A stretch of 64,000 bases of DNA. Source: Mammaliicoccus fleurettii (GTDB taxonomy: Bacteria > Bacillota > Bacilli > Staphylococcales > Staphylococcaceae). Shown one piece after another: positions 33,896 to 45,475 of this stretch (within the stretch, counting starts at the first letter, position 1; every line of letters starts with the position of its first letter). Below the pieces are notes generated by a model that saw nothing but the letters and a program-made list of their open reading frames with translations, made no database searches and was not told the DNA's origin. The translations under genes were made by a program, and so were the position numbers. The stretch spans positions 1-64,000 of the forward strand of contig NZ_RXWZ01000050.1 in the NCBI RefSeq assembly GCF_003970575.1, written 5' to 3'.

Positions 33896-34420
33896 ATGAA
33901 ATTAAAAGATTTCACTAAAGAGATGGTAGATGAGCATTCATTTATCGAAATGGCTTATATTTTATTAACAGAGAACGGCAAAGAAACAAACCTATATGAC
34001 ATGGTAGACGAATTCAAAAGATTAGGTAATTATAAAGATTCACAAATTGAAAATCGTATTTTACAATTTTATACTGATTTAAATACTGATGGACGATTTT
34101 TAAGTGTTGGAGAGAATATTTGGGGTTTACGTGATTGGTATTCAGTAGATGATATTGAAGAAAAAATCGCACCTACTATCCAAAAATTCAACGTACTTGA
34201 TGAAGAAGATGAAGCAGATTCAAAAATTCCATTATTAGGCGAAGAAGACAAAACGAAGGACCTTGACATTACGATCGTACAAGATGATGAAGAAGGACTA
34301 AATGATCCTGAAGACCCAGAAGATGAAGAGGTTGAGGATGAATTAGACGAAGCAGGTCTTGTTGTCGATGAAGATGAAGAAGACGATGAAGAAGAGGAAG
34401 AAGAAGAAAAAGAATTTTAA
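33896..34420 (+). CDS. rpoE: RNA polymerase delta subunit
   Basis: Delta (174 residues) is a Gram-positive RNA polymerase component that speeds promoter recycling and reduces non-specific binding. The N-terminal HARE-HTH domain ([31 protein letters not shown], about residues 1-90) is followed by a disordered, extremely acidic tail ([17 protein letters not shown]). ATG 33896 is chosen over the upstream frame opening at 33875 because AAAGGAAGAG directly precedes it. The following pyrG promoter begins immediately after its stop codon. Confidence 0.95.
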   Translation: MKLKDFTKEMVDEHSFIEMAYILLTENGKETNLYDMVDEFKRLGNYKDSQIENRILQFYTDLNTDGRFLSVGENIWGLRDWYSVDDIEEKIAPTIQKFNVLDEEDEADSKIPLLGEEDKTKDLDITIVQDDEEGLNDPEDPEDEEVEDELDEAGLVVDEDEEDDEEEEEEEKEF

Positions 34421-34448
34421 TTGACTTTTCTTTAAAAGATGGTAATAT
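34421..34448 (+). promoter_or_regulatory. pyrG promoter
   Basis: TTGACT (34421-34426) and TAATAT (34443-34448), 16-bp spacer, with the first base directly after the rpoE stop. The predicted start is the GGG at 34456-34458. Confidence 0.75.
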
Positions 34449-34455
34449 TTTATTT

Positions 34456-34538
34456 GGGCTCCTTTAAATAGGACAACGTATAAATATAACGCTCCCTCCT
34501 TACATTTTAAATAATGTAAGTGGGAGCGTTTTTTATTT
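34456..34538 (+). promoter_or_regulatory. pyrG leader attenuator
   Basis: The transcript should begin GGGCUCC and contains a terminator whose AACGCTCCC (34488-34496) pairs with GGGAGCGTT (34522-34530), with inner CTTACATT/AATGTAAG pairing, then T-rich DNA. This matches the Bacillus pyrG mechanism: when CTP is low, extra G residues are added at the start and pair with the pyrimidine-rich arm, blocking termination. Confidence 0.8.
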
Positions 34539-34543
34539 TTTAA

Positions 34544-36166
<1,623 letters not shown>

Positions 36167-36174
36167 ATAATAAC

Positions 36175-36208
36175 AAAGCTCATCACGTCATTTTACGTGA
36201 TGAGCTTT
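36175..36208. terminator. Bidirectional terminator between pyrG and the DUF2529 gene
   Basis: AAAGCTCATCACGT pairs with ACGTGATGAGCTTT, followed by TA-rich sequence. Confidence 0.88.
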
Positions 36209-36223
36209 TATAATGGATGAAAA

Positions 36224-36748
36224 TTATTCTTCATTTAAATCTTGCTTCATCTCATACATTTCAGCATACATGATATAATATATATAATTTAAAGCCATAA
36301 GATGTGGTGTAATGATTTTGCTGTAATCTGCAGTTGGGACAATCGCTCTAGGTGTAGATAAATCTATATAATGCATTAGTGATTCATGTGTGTTATGCTC
36401 TTTATCTTTATTTGAAATAACTACGAAATCGATATCTTCATCATTTAATTTTTTAATCCATTGATTCAGTTCGGGTGTGAAAAATGAACCAACCAATAAG
36501 ACGCGATCTGTTGTATCAATCGTATTGATTTCTTCTAATGAATCTAATGTTATTGAATGCGGTAGGCTTTCAGTACTTTTTGTCATGAATTCACTGAAAT
36601 AGTTGATTTCATCAAAAGTTTTAATAAATATCTTACCTTCGCCGTTTGCCGCTTGCATGAGTAACTGTGATGCAATTTCAATTTCTTCTAATTGAGCATC
36701 TATTTTAGTGAATATACCATTTAGTTGGGTATTAAAGATTTTAAGCAA
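36224..36748 (-). CDS. DUF2529 protein (YwjG-like)
   Basis: The 174-residue protein resembles the SIS-like DUF2529 proteins found next to pyrG and fba in Bacillus (ywjG) and staphylococci. It has an N-terminal helix (MLKIFNTQLNGIFTKIDAQLEEIE), then IFIKTFDEINYFSEF, VLLVGSFFTPELNQWIKKLNDEDIDFVVIS and a C-terminal LMALNYIYYIMYAEMYEM. Function is unknown. The start is TTG 36748, preceded by AAGGAGAATACACA. It runs opposite to its neighbours. Confidence 0.8.
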   Translation of the reverse strand: MLKIFNTQLNGIFTKIDAQLEEIEIASQLLMQAANGEGKIFIKTFDEINYFSEFMTKSTESLPHSITLDSLEEINTIDTTDRVLLVGSFFTPELNQWIKKLNDEDIDFVVISNKDKEHNTHESLMHYIDLSTPRAIVPTADYSKIITPHLMALNYIYYIMYAEMYEMKQDLNEE

Positions 36749-36808
36749 TGTGTATTCTCCTTATAAACGTAATTAAATTTATTTTATAGAAAAAGCGAGG
36801 TATCTTCA

Positions 36809-37162
36809 ATGGATGTACTTATTATAGATGATGAAAAGAATATTAGACAATTATTAAAGGAAATATTGGAATTAAATCATTTTAAAGTAGATACTGCTAA
36901 AAATGGTCGCGATGGTATTGAATTATTTAATAAAAATTCTTATAAACTTATCTTTATAGATAAAAGAATGCCTGGAATTTCTGGTGAAGAAGTTTTTACA
37001 GAAATTAGAAAAACGAACAAAATAATACCTGTTTATATTATTTCAGCATTTCAATCATCAACAGAGATAGAAATCTTAAATAAAGGAAATATTACTGGAG
37101 TGCTAATGAAGCCGTTTACAATTCAAGAAGTTATGAAAATTGTAAGAAAACATTTAGGATAG
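36809..37162 (+). CDS. Spo0F-like single-domain response regulator
   Basis: The 117-residue protein is a lone receiver domain. The acidic pocket (Asp7, Asp8), phospho-acceptor Asp51 in LIFIDKRMPG, switch Ser79 in IISAF and Lys101 in MKPF are all present, so phosphorylation should be possible. There is no output domain. It occupies the position between pyrG/ywjG and fba that spo0F has in Bacillus. No sporulation genes are visible here and staphylococci do not sporulate. Its kinase and partner are unknown. The start ATG 36809 follows AAGCGAGGTATC. Confidence 0.85.
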   Translation: MDVLIIDDEKNIRQLLKEILELNHFKVDTAKNGRDGIELFNKNSYKLIFIDKRMPGISGEEVFTEIRKTNKIIPVYIISAFQSSTEIEILNKGNITGVLMKPFTIQEVMKIVRKHLG

Positions 37163-37247
37163 GGCTTTCAAAAGGTGCATATGTTAATAAAGTTTGATAT
37201 AATTATCTTGTAAATAATACGTGCGTTGCACAATAGGAGGAAACTCA

Positions 37248-38105
37248 ATGCCTTTAGTTTCAATGAAAGAAATGTTAATTAAAGCGAAAGAAAACGGTTA
37301 TGCTGTTGGACAATACAACATCAATAACTTAGAATTCACACAAGCGATTCTTCAAGCTTCACAAGAAGAAAATGCACCAGTTATTCTTGGTGTATCTGAA
37401 GGAGCTGGACGTTACATCGGTGGTTTCAAAACTGTTGTTAAAATCGTTGAAGGTTTAATGGAAGATTACAACATTACAATTCCAGTTGCAATTCACCTTG
37501 ACCACGGTTCAAGTTTCGAAAAATGTAAAGAAGCGATTGATGCTGGATTTACTTCAGTAATGATTGATGCTTCTCATCACTCATTCGAAGAAAACATTGA
37601 AATTACTTCTAAAGTAGTTGAATACGCTCATGCTAACGGTGTTTCTGTGGAAGCAGAATTAGGAACTGTTGGTGGACAAGAAGATGACGTTGTTGCAGAA
37701 GGCGTAATCTATGCTGATCCTAAAGAATGTCAAGAACTTGTTGAAAGAACTGGTATTGATACTTTAGCACCTGCATTAGGTTCAGTACACGGACCTTACA
37801 AAGGTGAACCAAAATTAGGATTTAAAGAAATGGAAGAAATCGGAGCTTCTACTGGATTACCATTAGTATTACACGGTGGTACTGGTATCCCAACTCACGA
37901 TATCAAAAAAGCTATTCCATTCGGTACAGCTAAAATCAACGTTAACACTGAAAACCAAATTGCATCTGTAAAAGCAGTTCGTGAAGTGTTAAATAACGAC
38001 AGTGAAGTTTACGATCCACGTAAATATTTAGGACCTGCTCGTGAAGCAATTAAAGCTACAGTTAAAGGTAAAATCCAAGAATTTGGTACTTCTAACCAAG
38101 CATAA
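37248..38105 (+). CDS. fba: Class II fructose-bisphosphate aldolase
   Basis: The 285-residue zinc aldolase cleaves fructose 1,6-bisphosphate in glycolysis. Motifs are [34 protein letters not shown] (metal and catalytic residues), [29 protein letters not shown] and [21 protein letters not shown] 37248, behind TAGGAGG (37234-37240), gives the standard N-terminus PLVSMKEML; the frame open from 37221 has no ribosome site. Codon use is biased toward C-ending Asn/Phe/Tyr/His codons, as in a highly expressed gene. Confidence 0.97.
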   Translation: MPLVSMKEMLIKAKENGYAVGQYNINNLEFTQAILQASQEENAPVILGVSEGAGRYIGGFKTVVKIVEGLMEDYNITIPVAIHLDHGSSFEKCKEAIDAGFTSVMIDASHHSFEENIEITSKVVEYAHANGVSVEAELGTVGGQEDDVVAEGVIYADPKECQELVERTGIDTLAPALGSVHGPYKGEPKLGFKEMEEIGASTGLPLVLHGGTGIPTHDIKKAIPFGTAKINVNTENQIASVKAVREVLNNDSEVYDPRKYLGPAREAIKATVKGKIQEFGTSNQA

Positions 38106-38140
38106 TTAAATTAAATTCTTATTACTAAGAATAAAATATG

Positions 38141-38170
38141 AGGCTGGGACAAATTAATTTGTCCCAGCCT
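38141..38170. terminator. fba terminator: perfect 30-bp palindrome (CTGGGACAA variant)
   Basis: AGGCTGGGACAAATT is followed directly by its reverse complement, then TT. It is a variant of the terminator family seen elsewhere. It occupies the first part of the 384-bp fba-murZ gap. Confidence 0.85.
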
Positions 38171-38214
38171 TTCATTGTTTTAGTGTGATTTTGAGGTTGT
38201 CATAGATTAACTCC

Positions 38215-38274
38215 CGACTTAATCTACGACTTAGACAAACTCTTCGCTTAACTATCGACTTAATCTACGACTTA
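38215..38274. repeat. Short direct repeat in the fba-murZ gap
   Basis: CGACTTAATCTACGACTTA occurs at 38215-38233 and 38256-38274, a 41-base period; each copy itself contains CGACTTA twice. No reading frame. The rest of the 38106-38489 gap holds the fba terminator and a murZ promoter. Confidence 0.85.
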
Positions 38275-38390
38275 TCTCATTTTTAATGCACATGTTTTCA
38301 CAAAAATGCTTATTAGAATAGACATAAAATTTTAATTTATTAATCCAGTTTTTAAATAAATTAAGTTATTAGTATTTACTTTTTATGTTT

Positions 38391-38420
38391 TTGCGTTTAT
38401 GTTATTGAATAGTATATAAT
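38391..38420 (+). promoter_or_regulatory. Putative murZ promoter
   Basis: TTGCGT (38391-38396) and TATAAT (38415-38420) with an 18-bp spacer, 69 bp before the start codon. A small hairpin (AGAGA ... TCTCT) follows in the leader. Confidence 0.5.
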
Positions 38421-38489
38421 GAAAATAATTATCTATTCATGTTGAGAGAGTATGCATTCTCTAAGACGATGAAGTAAAGGAGTAAACAT

Positions 38490-39746
38490 ATGTCTCAAGA
38501 AGTTATAAAAATAAAAGGTGGAAACAAGTTAAACGGCAAAGTACAAATAAGCGGGGCTAAAAATAGTGCAGTAGCATTAATACCTGCTAGTTTGATGGCA
38601 AATGATGTTGTAACTTTAGATGGTCTACCAGATATTTCAGATGTAAAAACGTTAATGAGCTTATTAGGCGATTTAAATATAAAGACAGATTTAGATGGTG
38701 ACCAACTTGTAGTAGACTCTAGTGACGCAGTTAATTTACCATTACCAAATAATAAAGTTCAGTCATTAAGAGCATCATATTATATGATGGGCGCTATGCT
38801 TGGACGATTTAAAAAATGTGTTATTGGATTACCTGGTGGTTGCCCATTAGGACCTAGACCAATTGATCAACATATAAAAGGTTTTGAAGCATTAGGTGCA
38901 AAAGTGACTAATGAGCAAGGTGCTATGTATTTAATTGCTGAAGAATTAGTTGGTGCAAAAATATTTATGGATGTTGTAAGTGTTGGTGCAACGATTAATA
39001 TTATGTTAGCTGCTTCATTAGCTAAAGGGAAAACAGTAATTGAAAACGCTGCAAAAGAACCTGAAATTGTTGATGTTGCTACTCTATTAAATAATATGGG
39101 TGCAAAAATTAGAGGTGCTGGTACAGATACATTGAAAATTGAAGGTGTAGAATCATTACACGGCACAAAGCATGCAATAATACCTGATAGAATTGAAGCT
39201 GGAACGTATATGTGTGCGGCAGCTGCTATGGGTGAAGAAGTATATATAGAGAATATAATTCCATTACATTTAGAACCATTGATTGCTAAATTAAAAGAAA
39301 TGGGTACTGAAATAGAACTTGGTGAAGACTCTATTTTAATTAAAGGGAAAGACGAGTATAAGCCGATAGATATTCAAACTTCTGTTTATCCTGGATTTGC
39401 TACTGACTTACAACAACCTTTCACTCCGTTATTATTAAAAGCTAATGGTCAAAGTAAAATAACAGAAACAATTTATCCAGCTAGATTTAAACATGTCGAT
39501 GAACTTATTAGAATGGGTGCTAAAGTTAGTTTAGAAAATGGAACAGCTATTTATTATCCATCAAAATTAACTGGAGCAAGTGTAGCTGCAAGTGATTTAC
39601 GAGCTGGCGCTTCACTTTTAATTGCCGGTTTGATATCTGATGGCGTCACAACTGTTTATAATGTTAATCATATTCACAGAGGTTATAGTGGAATAGTGGA
39701 TAAACTAAAAGCATTAGGCGCTGATATTTGGACAGAAACAGTATAA
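38490..39746 (+). CDS. murZ: UDP-N-acetylglucosamine 1-carboxyvinyltransferase, second copy
   Basis: The 418-residue enzyme transfers enolpyruvate to UDP-GlcNAc, the first committed step of peptidoglycan synthesis. It has [17 protein letters not shown], the fosfomycin-target Cys in [18 protein letters not shown], and [13 protein letters not shown]-like and [14 protein letters not shown] segments, ending in a [17 protein letters not shown] motif. Low-GC Gram-positives carry two copies; this one sits after fba, the usual place of murZ/murAB, and murA is at 59430. The start follows AAAGGAGTAAAC. Confidence 0.95.
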   Translation: MSQEVIKIKGGNKLNGKVQISGAKNSAVALIPASLMANDVVTLDGLPDISDVKTLMSLLGDLNIKTDLDGDQLVVDSSDAVNLPLPNNKVQSLRASYYMMGAMLGRFKKCVIGLPGGCPLGPRPIDQHIKGFEALGAKVTNEQGAMYLIAEELVGAKIFMDVVSVGATINIMLAASLAKGKTVIENAAKEPEIVDVATLLNNMGAKIRGAGTDTLKIEGVESLHGTKHAIIPDRIEAGTYMCAAAAMGEEVYIENIIPLHLEPLIAKLKEMGTEIELGEDSILIKGKDEYKPIDIQTSVYPGFATDLQQPFTPLLLKANGQSKITETIYPARFKHVDELIRMGAKVSLENGTAIYYPSKLTGASVAASDLRAGASLLIAGLISDGVTTVYNVNHIHRGYSGIVDKLKALGADIWTETV

Positions 39747-39818
39747 TGAGTATAAAATGTATACTTTGTATATAAAGTGTAGTATAATTGTAATATAGAA
39801 GTTAAAGAGGTGAGTAAC

Positions 39819-40148
39819 ATGGAAGTATGTCCTTATTTAGAAGAAACATTTAAAGTTATAGGACGCAGTTGGAATGGTTTGATACTCAATTATTTATCAC
39901 GTTGTGATGAACGCTCTGCTCATTTTTCTGATATGAAAAGAGATCTTAAACGTATTACACCAAGAGCGTTATCTCTTAAATTAACCGAGTTAAGTGACTG
40001 GGGATTAGTTGAAAAGAAAGTTGTTACAACAACGCCTCTATCTGTTGAATATCAAATAACTAATAAAGGTTATGAGCTAGCTCAAGCTCTTGTACCATTA
40101 GAAGAGTGGGCGCAGCGAAATGTTGAGTTAGAAGAAAACCATTCGTAA
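39819..40148 (+). CDS. HxlR-family transcriptional regulator
   Basis: The 109-residue winged-helix protein has the HxlR layout: CPYLEETFKVIGRSWNGLILNYL with Cys4, FSDMKRDLKRITPRALSLKLTELSDWGLV as helix-turn-helix, and VEYQITNKGYELAQALVPLEEWA. HxlR proteins often sense electrophiles or oxidants through the N-terminal Cys. GTG 39810 overlaps the ribosome site AAAGAGGTG, so ATG 39819 is preferred. It precedes an aldehyde dehydrogenase gene 167 bp away, which may be its target; this is inferred from adjacency. Confidence 0.87.
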   Translation: MEVCPYLEETFKVIGRSWNGLILNYLSRCDERSAHFSDMKRDLKRITPRALSLKLTELSDWGLVEKKVVTTTPLSVEYQITNKGYELAQALVPLEEWAQRNVELEENHS

Positions 40149-40151
40149 GGG

Positions 40152-40210
40152 AAAATAAGAGTCCCATCAGCAAAGTATAGATTACTTTTAGCTGGTGGGG
40201 CTCTTATTTT
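40152..40210. terminator. Terminator after the HxlR gene
   Basis: AAAATAAGAG with CCCA and CAGC pairs with GCTG, TGGG and CTCTTATTTT across an 18-base loop, with two mismatches, followed by TATTTTT. Confidence 0.75.
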
Positions 40211-40314
40211 TATTTTTAGTACAAACTTTACAATCTATAAACACATCATTTTAATTATATGTATGTTTCGTACTATAATAATAGCTGTAACAAATATAAA
40301 GGAGTAGATAATTG

Positions 40315-41742
40315 ATGAGACAAGATATCAAACAATTTATAAATGGCGAATGGGTAAGTAGCCACAGTGGAAAAACTCTTGATGTAATTAACCCAGCTAC
40401 TGAAGAAGTAATGGGTCAAATAGCAGCAGGAAACAAACAAGATGTTGATGATGCAGTTGCAGCTGCTAAAAAAGTCTATGTAAAATTTAGAAATACTTCT
40501 TTAGAAGAAAGAAAAGCTTTATTAGAAAGAATCGCAGACGAATATGAAAATAGAAAAGAAGATTTAATAGATGTTATGACAGATGAATTAGGTTCACCAA
40601 TTGAGAAATCTGAATCAGTTCATTATCAAATGGGATTGAATCACTTTAGAGAAGCAAGTAAAGCAATCGATTCAATACAATTTGAAGAACGTCGTGGAGA
40701 TGATCTTGTAGTCAAAGAAGCAATTGGTGTTGCAGGTTTAGTTACACCTTGGAATTTCCCAACTAATCAAACTTCATTGAAATTAGCAGGTGCTTTTGCT
40801 GCAGGTTCACCAGTAGTATTGAAACCATCCGAAGAAACACCATTTGCGGCAATTATTTTAGCTGAAATATTTGAAAAAGCTGGCGTGCCAAAAGGTGTAT
40901 TTAACTTAGTGACTGGTGATGGACAAAGTGTCGGTGATCCATTAAGTAGTCATCCTGATGTTCGTATGATGTCATTTACAGGTTCAGGACCAACAGGTAG
41001 AAAAATTATGGAAAACTCAGCTAAAGACTTCAAAAAAGTATCATTAGAACTAGGTGGTAAATCTCCATTAGTAGTTTTAGATGATGTGGATATTGAAAAA
41101 GCTGCCAAAGGCGCAGTTGCTAAATTCGTACAAAATACAGGTCAAGTATGTACAGCAGCAACTCGTACATTAGTTCCAGAAAGCATTAAAGATGAATTTA
41201 TTGCTGCAGCTAAAAAAGCAATTGAAAATGTTAAAGTTGGTAACCCAAGAGAAGAAGGTCAAGATACAGGTCCTGTAGTATCTAAAAAACAATTTGATAC
41301 TGTACAAAGCTATATCCAAAAAGGTATCGATGAAGGTGCAACATTACTTCACGGTGGTGTAGGTAAACCTGAAGGACTAGAAAAAGGGTATTTTGTTAAA
41401 CCAACATTATTTACAGACGTTACAAATGATATGACAATTGCTCAAGAAGAAATATTTGGCCCAGTAGGTACAATCATTACTTATAAAGACCTTGATGAAG
41501 CAATTGAAATTGCAAACGATACAATTTATGGTTTAGCAGCATACGTATACGGAAACGATAAAGATAAAGTAAGAGAAGTTTCTAAATTATTAGAAGCAGG
41601 TACTGTTGAAATTAATGATGCAGGCAGACAACCAAACTTACCATTCGGTGGTTACAAACAATCAGGAATTGGTAGAGAATGGGGAGACTACGGAATTGAA
41701 GAATTCCTAGAAGTAAAAGCAATCCCTGGTTATTATAAATAA
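40315..41742 (+). CDS. NAD(P)-dependent aldehyde dehydrogenase
   Basis: The 475-residue enzyme has the complete ALDH fold: [22 protein letters not shown], the NAD-loop [16 protein letters not shown], general-base Glu in [15 protein letters not shown], catalytic Cys in [14 protein letters not shown], and [14 protein letters not shown]. It oxidises an aldehyde to the acid; the substrate cannot be fixed. ATG 40315 follows AAAGGAG with 10-base spacing; TTG 40312 is the alternative. It is probably paired functionally with the upstream HxlR regulator and is followed by a perfect palindromic terminator. Confidence 0.92.
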   Translation: MRQDIKQFINGEWVSSHSGKTLDVINPATEEVMGQIAAGNKQDVDDAVAAAKKVYVKFRNTSLEERKALLERIADEYENRKEDLIDVMTDELGSPIEKSESVHYQMGLNHFREASKAIDSIQFEERRGDDLVVKEAIGVAGLVTPWNFPTNQTSLKLAGAFAAGSPVVLKPSEETPFAAIILAEIFEKAGVPKGVFNLVTGDGQSVGDPLSSHPDVRMMSFTGSGPTGRKIMENSAKDFKKVSLELGGKSPLVVLDDVDIEKAAKGAVAKFVQNTGQVCTAATRTLVPESIKDEFIAAAKKAIENVKVGNPREEGQDTGPVVSKKQFDTVQSYIQKGIDEGATLLHGGVGKPEGLEKGYFVKPTLFTDVTNDMTIAQEEIFGPVGTIITYKDLDEAIEIANDTIYGLAAYVYGNDKDKVREVSKLLEAGTVEINDAGRQPNLPFGGYKQSGIGREWGDYGIEEFLEVKAIPGYYK

Positions 41743-41755
41743 AGTTTAAATTGGA

Positions 41756-41787
41756 AGAGGCTGAGACAATTAATTGTCTCAGCCTCT
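41756..41787. terminator. Perfect 32-bp palindromic terminator (CTGAGACAATT family)
   Basis: AGAGGCTGAGACAATT is followed directly by its reverse complement, 14 bases after the dehydrogenase stop. No long T-run follows. Confidence 0.8.
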
Positions 41788-42008
41788 AATCATTATAATG
41801 ACAATAGATGACTGGATTGAAAGTGTGCTTATAAGTCATATTATATAAAAGAAACGTGCAAGAAGTGTTCACAAAGGCAGCTATTTTTCTTATTTATACC
41901 TATAACTTATTTTGTCATCATCCTAAAAAAATGCTATAGTTTAAAGGCAGATTATAAATCTGGTATTACAATAAAAGAATTAGATTTTAAGAAATGGGTG
42001 TCATAAAA

Positions 42009-43325
42009 ATGGCTGAAAGAGTTAGAACAAGTCCACAGTATGAATCGTTTCACGAATTATACAAGAATTATACAACTAAAGAATTAACAACTAAGGCAAA
42101 AGAATTTAGAATAACAAATTATAGTAAATTAAATAAAAAAGAACTTGTCTTAGCTATTATGGAAGCTCAAATGGAGAAAGACGGTAATTACTATATGGAA
42201 GGTATCCTAGATGATATTCAACCAGATGGTTATGGTTTTCTTCGAACTGTAAATTATTCCAAAGGCGAGAAAGATATTTATATATCTGCTAGTCAAATTA
42301 GACGTTTCGAAATTAAAAAAGGTGACAAAGTAACGGGTAAAGTTAGAAAGCCTAAAGAAAATGAAAAATATTATGGATTACTGCAAGTTGATTTTGTAAA
42401 TGATCAAAATGCAGAAGAAGTAAAGAAAAGACCGCACTTTCAAGCATTAACTCCTCTATACCCACAAGAACGTATCCGATTAGAAACAACAGATAAAAAG
42501 CACTCAACAAGAATTATGGACTTAATTACTCCAATAGGTCTTGGTCAACGTGGCATGATTGTTGCACCTCCAAAAGCTGGTAAAACTTCATTGCTTAAAG
42601 AAATTGCAAATGCAATTGCAATTAACCAACCTAAAGCAAAATTATTTATATTATTAATTGGAGAACGCCCAGAGGAAGTAACAGATATAGAACGTTCAGT
42701 TGAACAAGCAGAAGTTGTTAACTCTACTTTTGATGAGCCACCTGAACACCATGTAAAAGTTGCAGAATTGTTATTGGAAAGAGCTAAACGTTTAGTTGAG
42801 ATTGGTGAAGATGTTATTATTTTAATGGATTCACTCACAAGACTTGCTAGAGCTTATAATTTAGTCGTACCGCCAAGTGGTAGAACACTATCTGGTGGTT
42901 TAGATCCGGCTTCACTTCATAGACCAAAACATTTCTTTGGAGCGGCAAGAAATATCGAAGCTGGAGGTAGTTTAACAATTCTAGCTACAGCTTTAGTTGA
43001 AACAGGATCACGTATGGATGATATGATTTATGAGGAATTTAAAGGTACAGGTAACATGGAACTTCATTTAGACCGTAAACTATCAGAAAAAAGAGTGTTT
43101 CCTGCTATTGACATTAGAAGAAGTTCTACTCGTAAAGAAGAATTGTTGTTAGAAACTAATGAACTTGAAATGATATGGCAATTACGTAATTTATTTACGG
43201 ATCAGAATGATTTTTCTGAAAGATTTATAAGAAAATTAAAACGTACTAAGTCTAATGCTGAATTCTTTGAAGTTTTAAGAAAATCAATGGTTGAAAGTGC
43301 CAAGACAGGTAAACCGATTATATAA
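42009..43325 (+). CDS. rho: Transcription termination factor Rho
   Basis: The 438-residue hexameric RNA helicase terminates transcription and limits antisense RNA. It has the Rho N-terminal helical domain ([18 protein letters not shown]), the cold-shock-like RNA-binding domain ([19 protein letters not shown]), Walker A in [15 protein letters not shown], Walker B in [18 protein letters not shown] and the Q/R-loop segments. ATG 42009 is preferred over ATG 41994 because GGGTG lies 8 bases before it. The 41788-42008 leader is AT-rich with no recognised element. Confidence 0.96.
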   Translation: MAERVRTSPQYESFHELYKNYTTKELTTKAKEFRITNYSKLNKKELVLAIMEAQMEKDGNYYMEGILDDIQPDGYGFLRTVNYSKGEKDIYISASQIRRFEIKKGDKVTGKVRKPKENEKYYGLLQVDFVNDQNAEEVKKRPHFQALTPLYPQERIRLETTDKKHSTRIMDLITPIGLGQRGMIVAPPKAGKTSLLKEIANAIAINQPKAKLFILLIGERPEEVTDIERSVEQAEVVNSTFDEPPEHHVKVAELLLERAKRLVEIGEDVIILMDSLTRLARAYNLVVPPSGRTLSGGLDPASLHRPKHFFGAARNIEAGGSLTILATALVETGSRMDDMIYEEFKGTGNMELHLDRKLSEKRVFPAIDIRRSSTRKEELLLETNELEMIWQLRNLFTDQNDFSERFIRKLKRTKSNAEFFEVLRKSMVESAKTGKPII

Positions 43326-43434
43326 ATTTAAGGTTGCAATTTAATTCTTCAACATATATAATATGTAAGTATTGAGTGAATTAGTCACAAATAAACTCTG
43401 TTCCAGATGGTTCAGGGCAAAGGAGCTGAAAAAA

Positions 43435-43689
43435 ATGAAACAAGGAATTCATCCAGAGTATAATAAAGTTATCTTTTTAGATACAACTACAGACTTCAAA
43501 TTCTTAAGTGGTTCAACACGTAGTTCTAACGAAACTATGGAATGGGAAGATGGTAACGAATACCCAGTTATCCGTTTAGATATCTCTTCAGATTCACATC
43601 CATTCTATACAGGACGTCAAAAATTCGCATCTGCGGATGGTCGTGTGGAACGCTTCAACAAAAAATTTGGTTTCAAATCAAACAACTAA
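43435..43689 (+). CDS. rpmE2: Ribosomal protein bL31, type B
   Basis: The 84-residue protein begins [20 protein letters not shown] and ends [26 protein letters not shown], which is the type B bL31. The zinc-binding Cys residues of the other type are absent, so it does not need zinc. The frame opens at 43372, but AAAGGAGCTG just before ATG 43435 fixes the start. No Zur-like box is evident upstream. Codon choice is that of a highly expressed gene. Confidence 0.96.
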   Translation: MKQGIHPEYNKVIFLDTTTDFKFLSGSTRSSNETMEWEDGNEYPVIRLDISSDSHPFYTGRQKFASADGRVERFNKKFGFKSNN

Positions 43690-43703
43690 TTATGAAGCGA
43701 ATC

Positions 43704-43733
43704 AAGCATCCTTTTTTAAAGGATGCTTTTTTT
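43704..43733 (+). terminator. rpmE2 terminator
   Basis: AAGCATCCTTT pairs with AAAGGATGCTT across a three-base loop, followed by TTTTT. Confidence 0.95.
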
Positions 43734-43806
43734 GTAATTATTAATAAATATGTAAAAATAATATGATATAATTAAGCGATTATGTTGAAAAAGGTGGATA
43801 AGTAAT

Positions 43807-44406
43807 ATGTACGAAAATTACCATTCCGGATGGATAGAATGTATTTGCGGAAGCATGTTTAGTGGTAAGTCAGAAGAGCTTATAAGACGTCTGAGAAGAG
43901 GTTTATATGCTAAACAAAATGTAATAGTATTTAAACCATCTATCGATAATCGCTATAGTGAAGAAGCTGTAGTATCTCACAATGGCAACCAACTAGATGC
44001 AATAAGTATAGAGCACTCAAGTGAAATTTTACATCGTGATTTACAAGGTATTGATATAATTGGAATAGATGAAGTTCAATTTTTCGACAATGAAGTTGTG
44101 GAAGTAGCTCAAAAATTAGCAGAAGAGGGCTATCGTGTAGTTGTAGCAGGTTTAGACATGGACTTTAAAGGTGTACCTTTTGAACCTATGCCTGAAATGA
44201 TGGCAGTTGCTGAAATCGTTACAAAATTGCAAGCTGTTTGCGCAGTATGTGGTGCACCATCAAGTAGAACACAAAGATTAATAAATGGTGAACCAGCTCA
44301 TATTGATGATCCAATTATTTTAGTAGGAGCAGACGAAAGTTATGAACCGAGATGTAGAGATCATCATATAATAAGAACCGAAACAAGGAGTGATATAAAT
44401 GTTTGA
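43807..44406 (+). CDS. tdk: Thymidine kinase
   Basis: Tdk (199 residues, type II) phosphorylates thymidine with ATP in the salvage pathway. It has P-loop [25 protein letters not shown], the lasso/substrate loop and the zinc-binding cysteines in [14 protein letters not shown] and the later CRDHH. Length matches staphylococcal Tdk. The 3' end overlaps prfA by 8 bases, as in related genomes, so tdk, prfA and prmC form a coupled unit. Confidence 0.96.
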   Translation: MYENYHSGWIECICGSMFSGKSEELIRRLRRGLYAKQNVIVFKPSIDNRYSEEAVVSHNGNQLDAISIEHSSEILHRDLQGIDIIGIDEVQFFDNEVVEVAQKLAEEGYRVVVAGLDMDFKGVPFEPMPEMMAVAEIVTKLQAVCAVCGAPSSRTQRLINGEPAHIDDPIILVGADESYEPRCRDHHIIRTETRSDINV

Positions 44407-45475
44407 TCAATTAGAAATTGTTGAAAATAGATACGAACAGTTAAATGAATTGTTAAGCGATCCAGACGTAGTATCAGATACTGACAAATTGAGAAAATAC
44501 TCTAAAGAACAATCTGATTTACAAAAAACTGTCGATGTATATAGAACTTATAAATCTGTAAATGGTGACATTGAAGATGCTAAATTAATGTTAGATGAAA
44601 CTTCAGACAAAGAAGACCAAGAAATGTTGAAAGAAGAAATTAATAGTCTAACTAAACGTGTTCCAGAATTAGAATCAGAATTAAAATTATTATTGATTCC
44701 TAAAGACCCTAATGACGATAAAAACGTAATTATGGAAATTCGTGGTGCAGCTGGTGGGGATGAAGCAGCAATCTTTGCAGGTGATTTATTTAGAATGTAT
44801 TCTAGATTTGCAGAAGCTAATGGATATAAAATTGATGTTGTCGAAGAAAATATAAGCGATCATGGTGGATACAAAGAAGTGAGTTTCTCAATTCAAGGTA
44901 ATGGTGCATTCAGTAAACTTAAATATGAGAATGGTGCGCATCGTGTACAACGTGTTCCAGAAACTGAATCAGGTGGCAGAATTCATACATCGACTGCAAC
45001 TGTTGCTGTATTACCAGAAGCAGAAGACGTTGAAATAGATATTAGAACTGAAGATTTGAAAATAGAAACTTATCGTTCAAGTGGTTCTGGTGGACAGCAC
45101 GTTAACACAACAGATTCTGCAGTACGTATTACACATGTACCAACTGGAATAGTTGCTACATCATCAGAAAAATCACAAATTAAAAACCGTGAAAAAGCTT
45201 TTAAAGTATTGAAAGCTAGAGTTTACGATATGATGGTTCGAGAAGAAAATGCGAAATATGCTGAAAAGAGAAAATCAGCAGTAGGTACAGGGGACCGCTC
45301 TGAAAGAATAAGAACATATAATTATCCACAAAATAGAGTAACAGATCATCGTATAGGTCTAACTTTACAAAAATTAGATCAAATAATGGAAGGTAAAGTT
45401 GACGAAATAATAGATGCATTAACAATGCATGAACAAACAGAGAAATTGGAAGAACTTAATAATGGACAATTATAA
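44399..45475 (+). CDS. prfA: Peptide chain release factor 1
   Basis: RF1 (358 residues) recognises UAA and UAG stop codons and triggers peptide release. The GGQ motif lies in [20 protein letters not shown], the target of methylation by PrmC, encoded next. The N-terminal helical domain and the C-terminal basic segment [27 protein letters not shown] are complete. Start ATG 44399 lies inside the end of tdk, behind AACAAGGAGTG. Confidence 0.97.
   Translation: MFDQLEIVENRYEQLNELLSDPDVVSDTDKLRKYSKEQSDLQKTVDVYRTYKSVNGDIEDAKLMLDETSDKEDQEMLKEEINSLTKRVPELESELKLLLIPKDPNDDKNVIMEIRGAAGGDEAAIFAGDLFRMYSRFAEANGYKIDVVEENISDHGGYKEVSFSIQGNGAFSKLKYENGAHRVQRVPETESGGRIHTSTATVAVLPEAEDVEIDIRTEDLKIETYRSSGSGGQHVNTTDSAVRITHVPTGIVATSSEKSQIKNREKAFKVLKARVYDMMVREENAKYAEKRKSAVGTGDRSERIRTYNYPQNRVTDHRIGLTLQKLDQIMEGKVDEIIDALTMHEQTEKLEELNNGQL

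Noticed and set aside
43326-43434. Zur box or structured leader before rpmE2
   Set aside because: No match to the Zur palindrome; the region is AT-rich without a clear inverted repeat.
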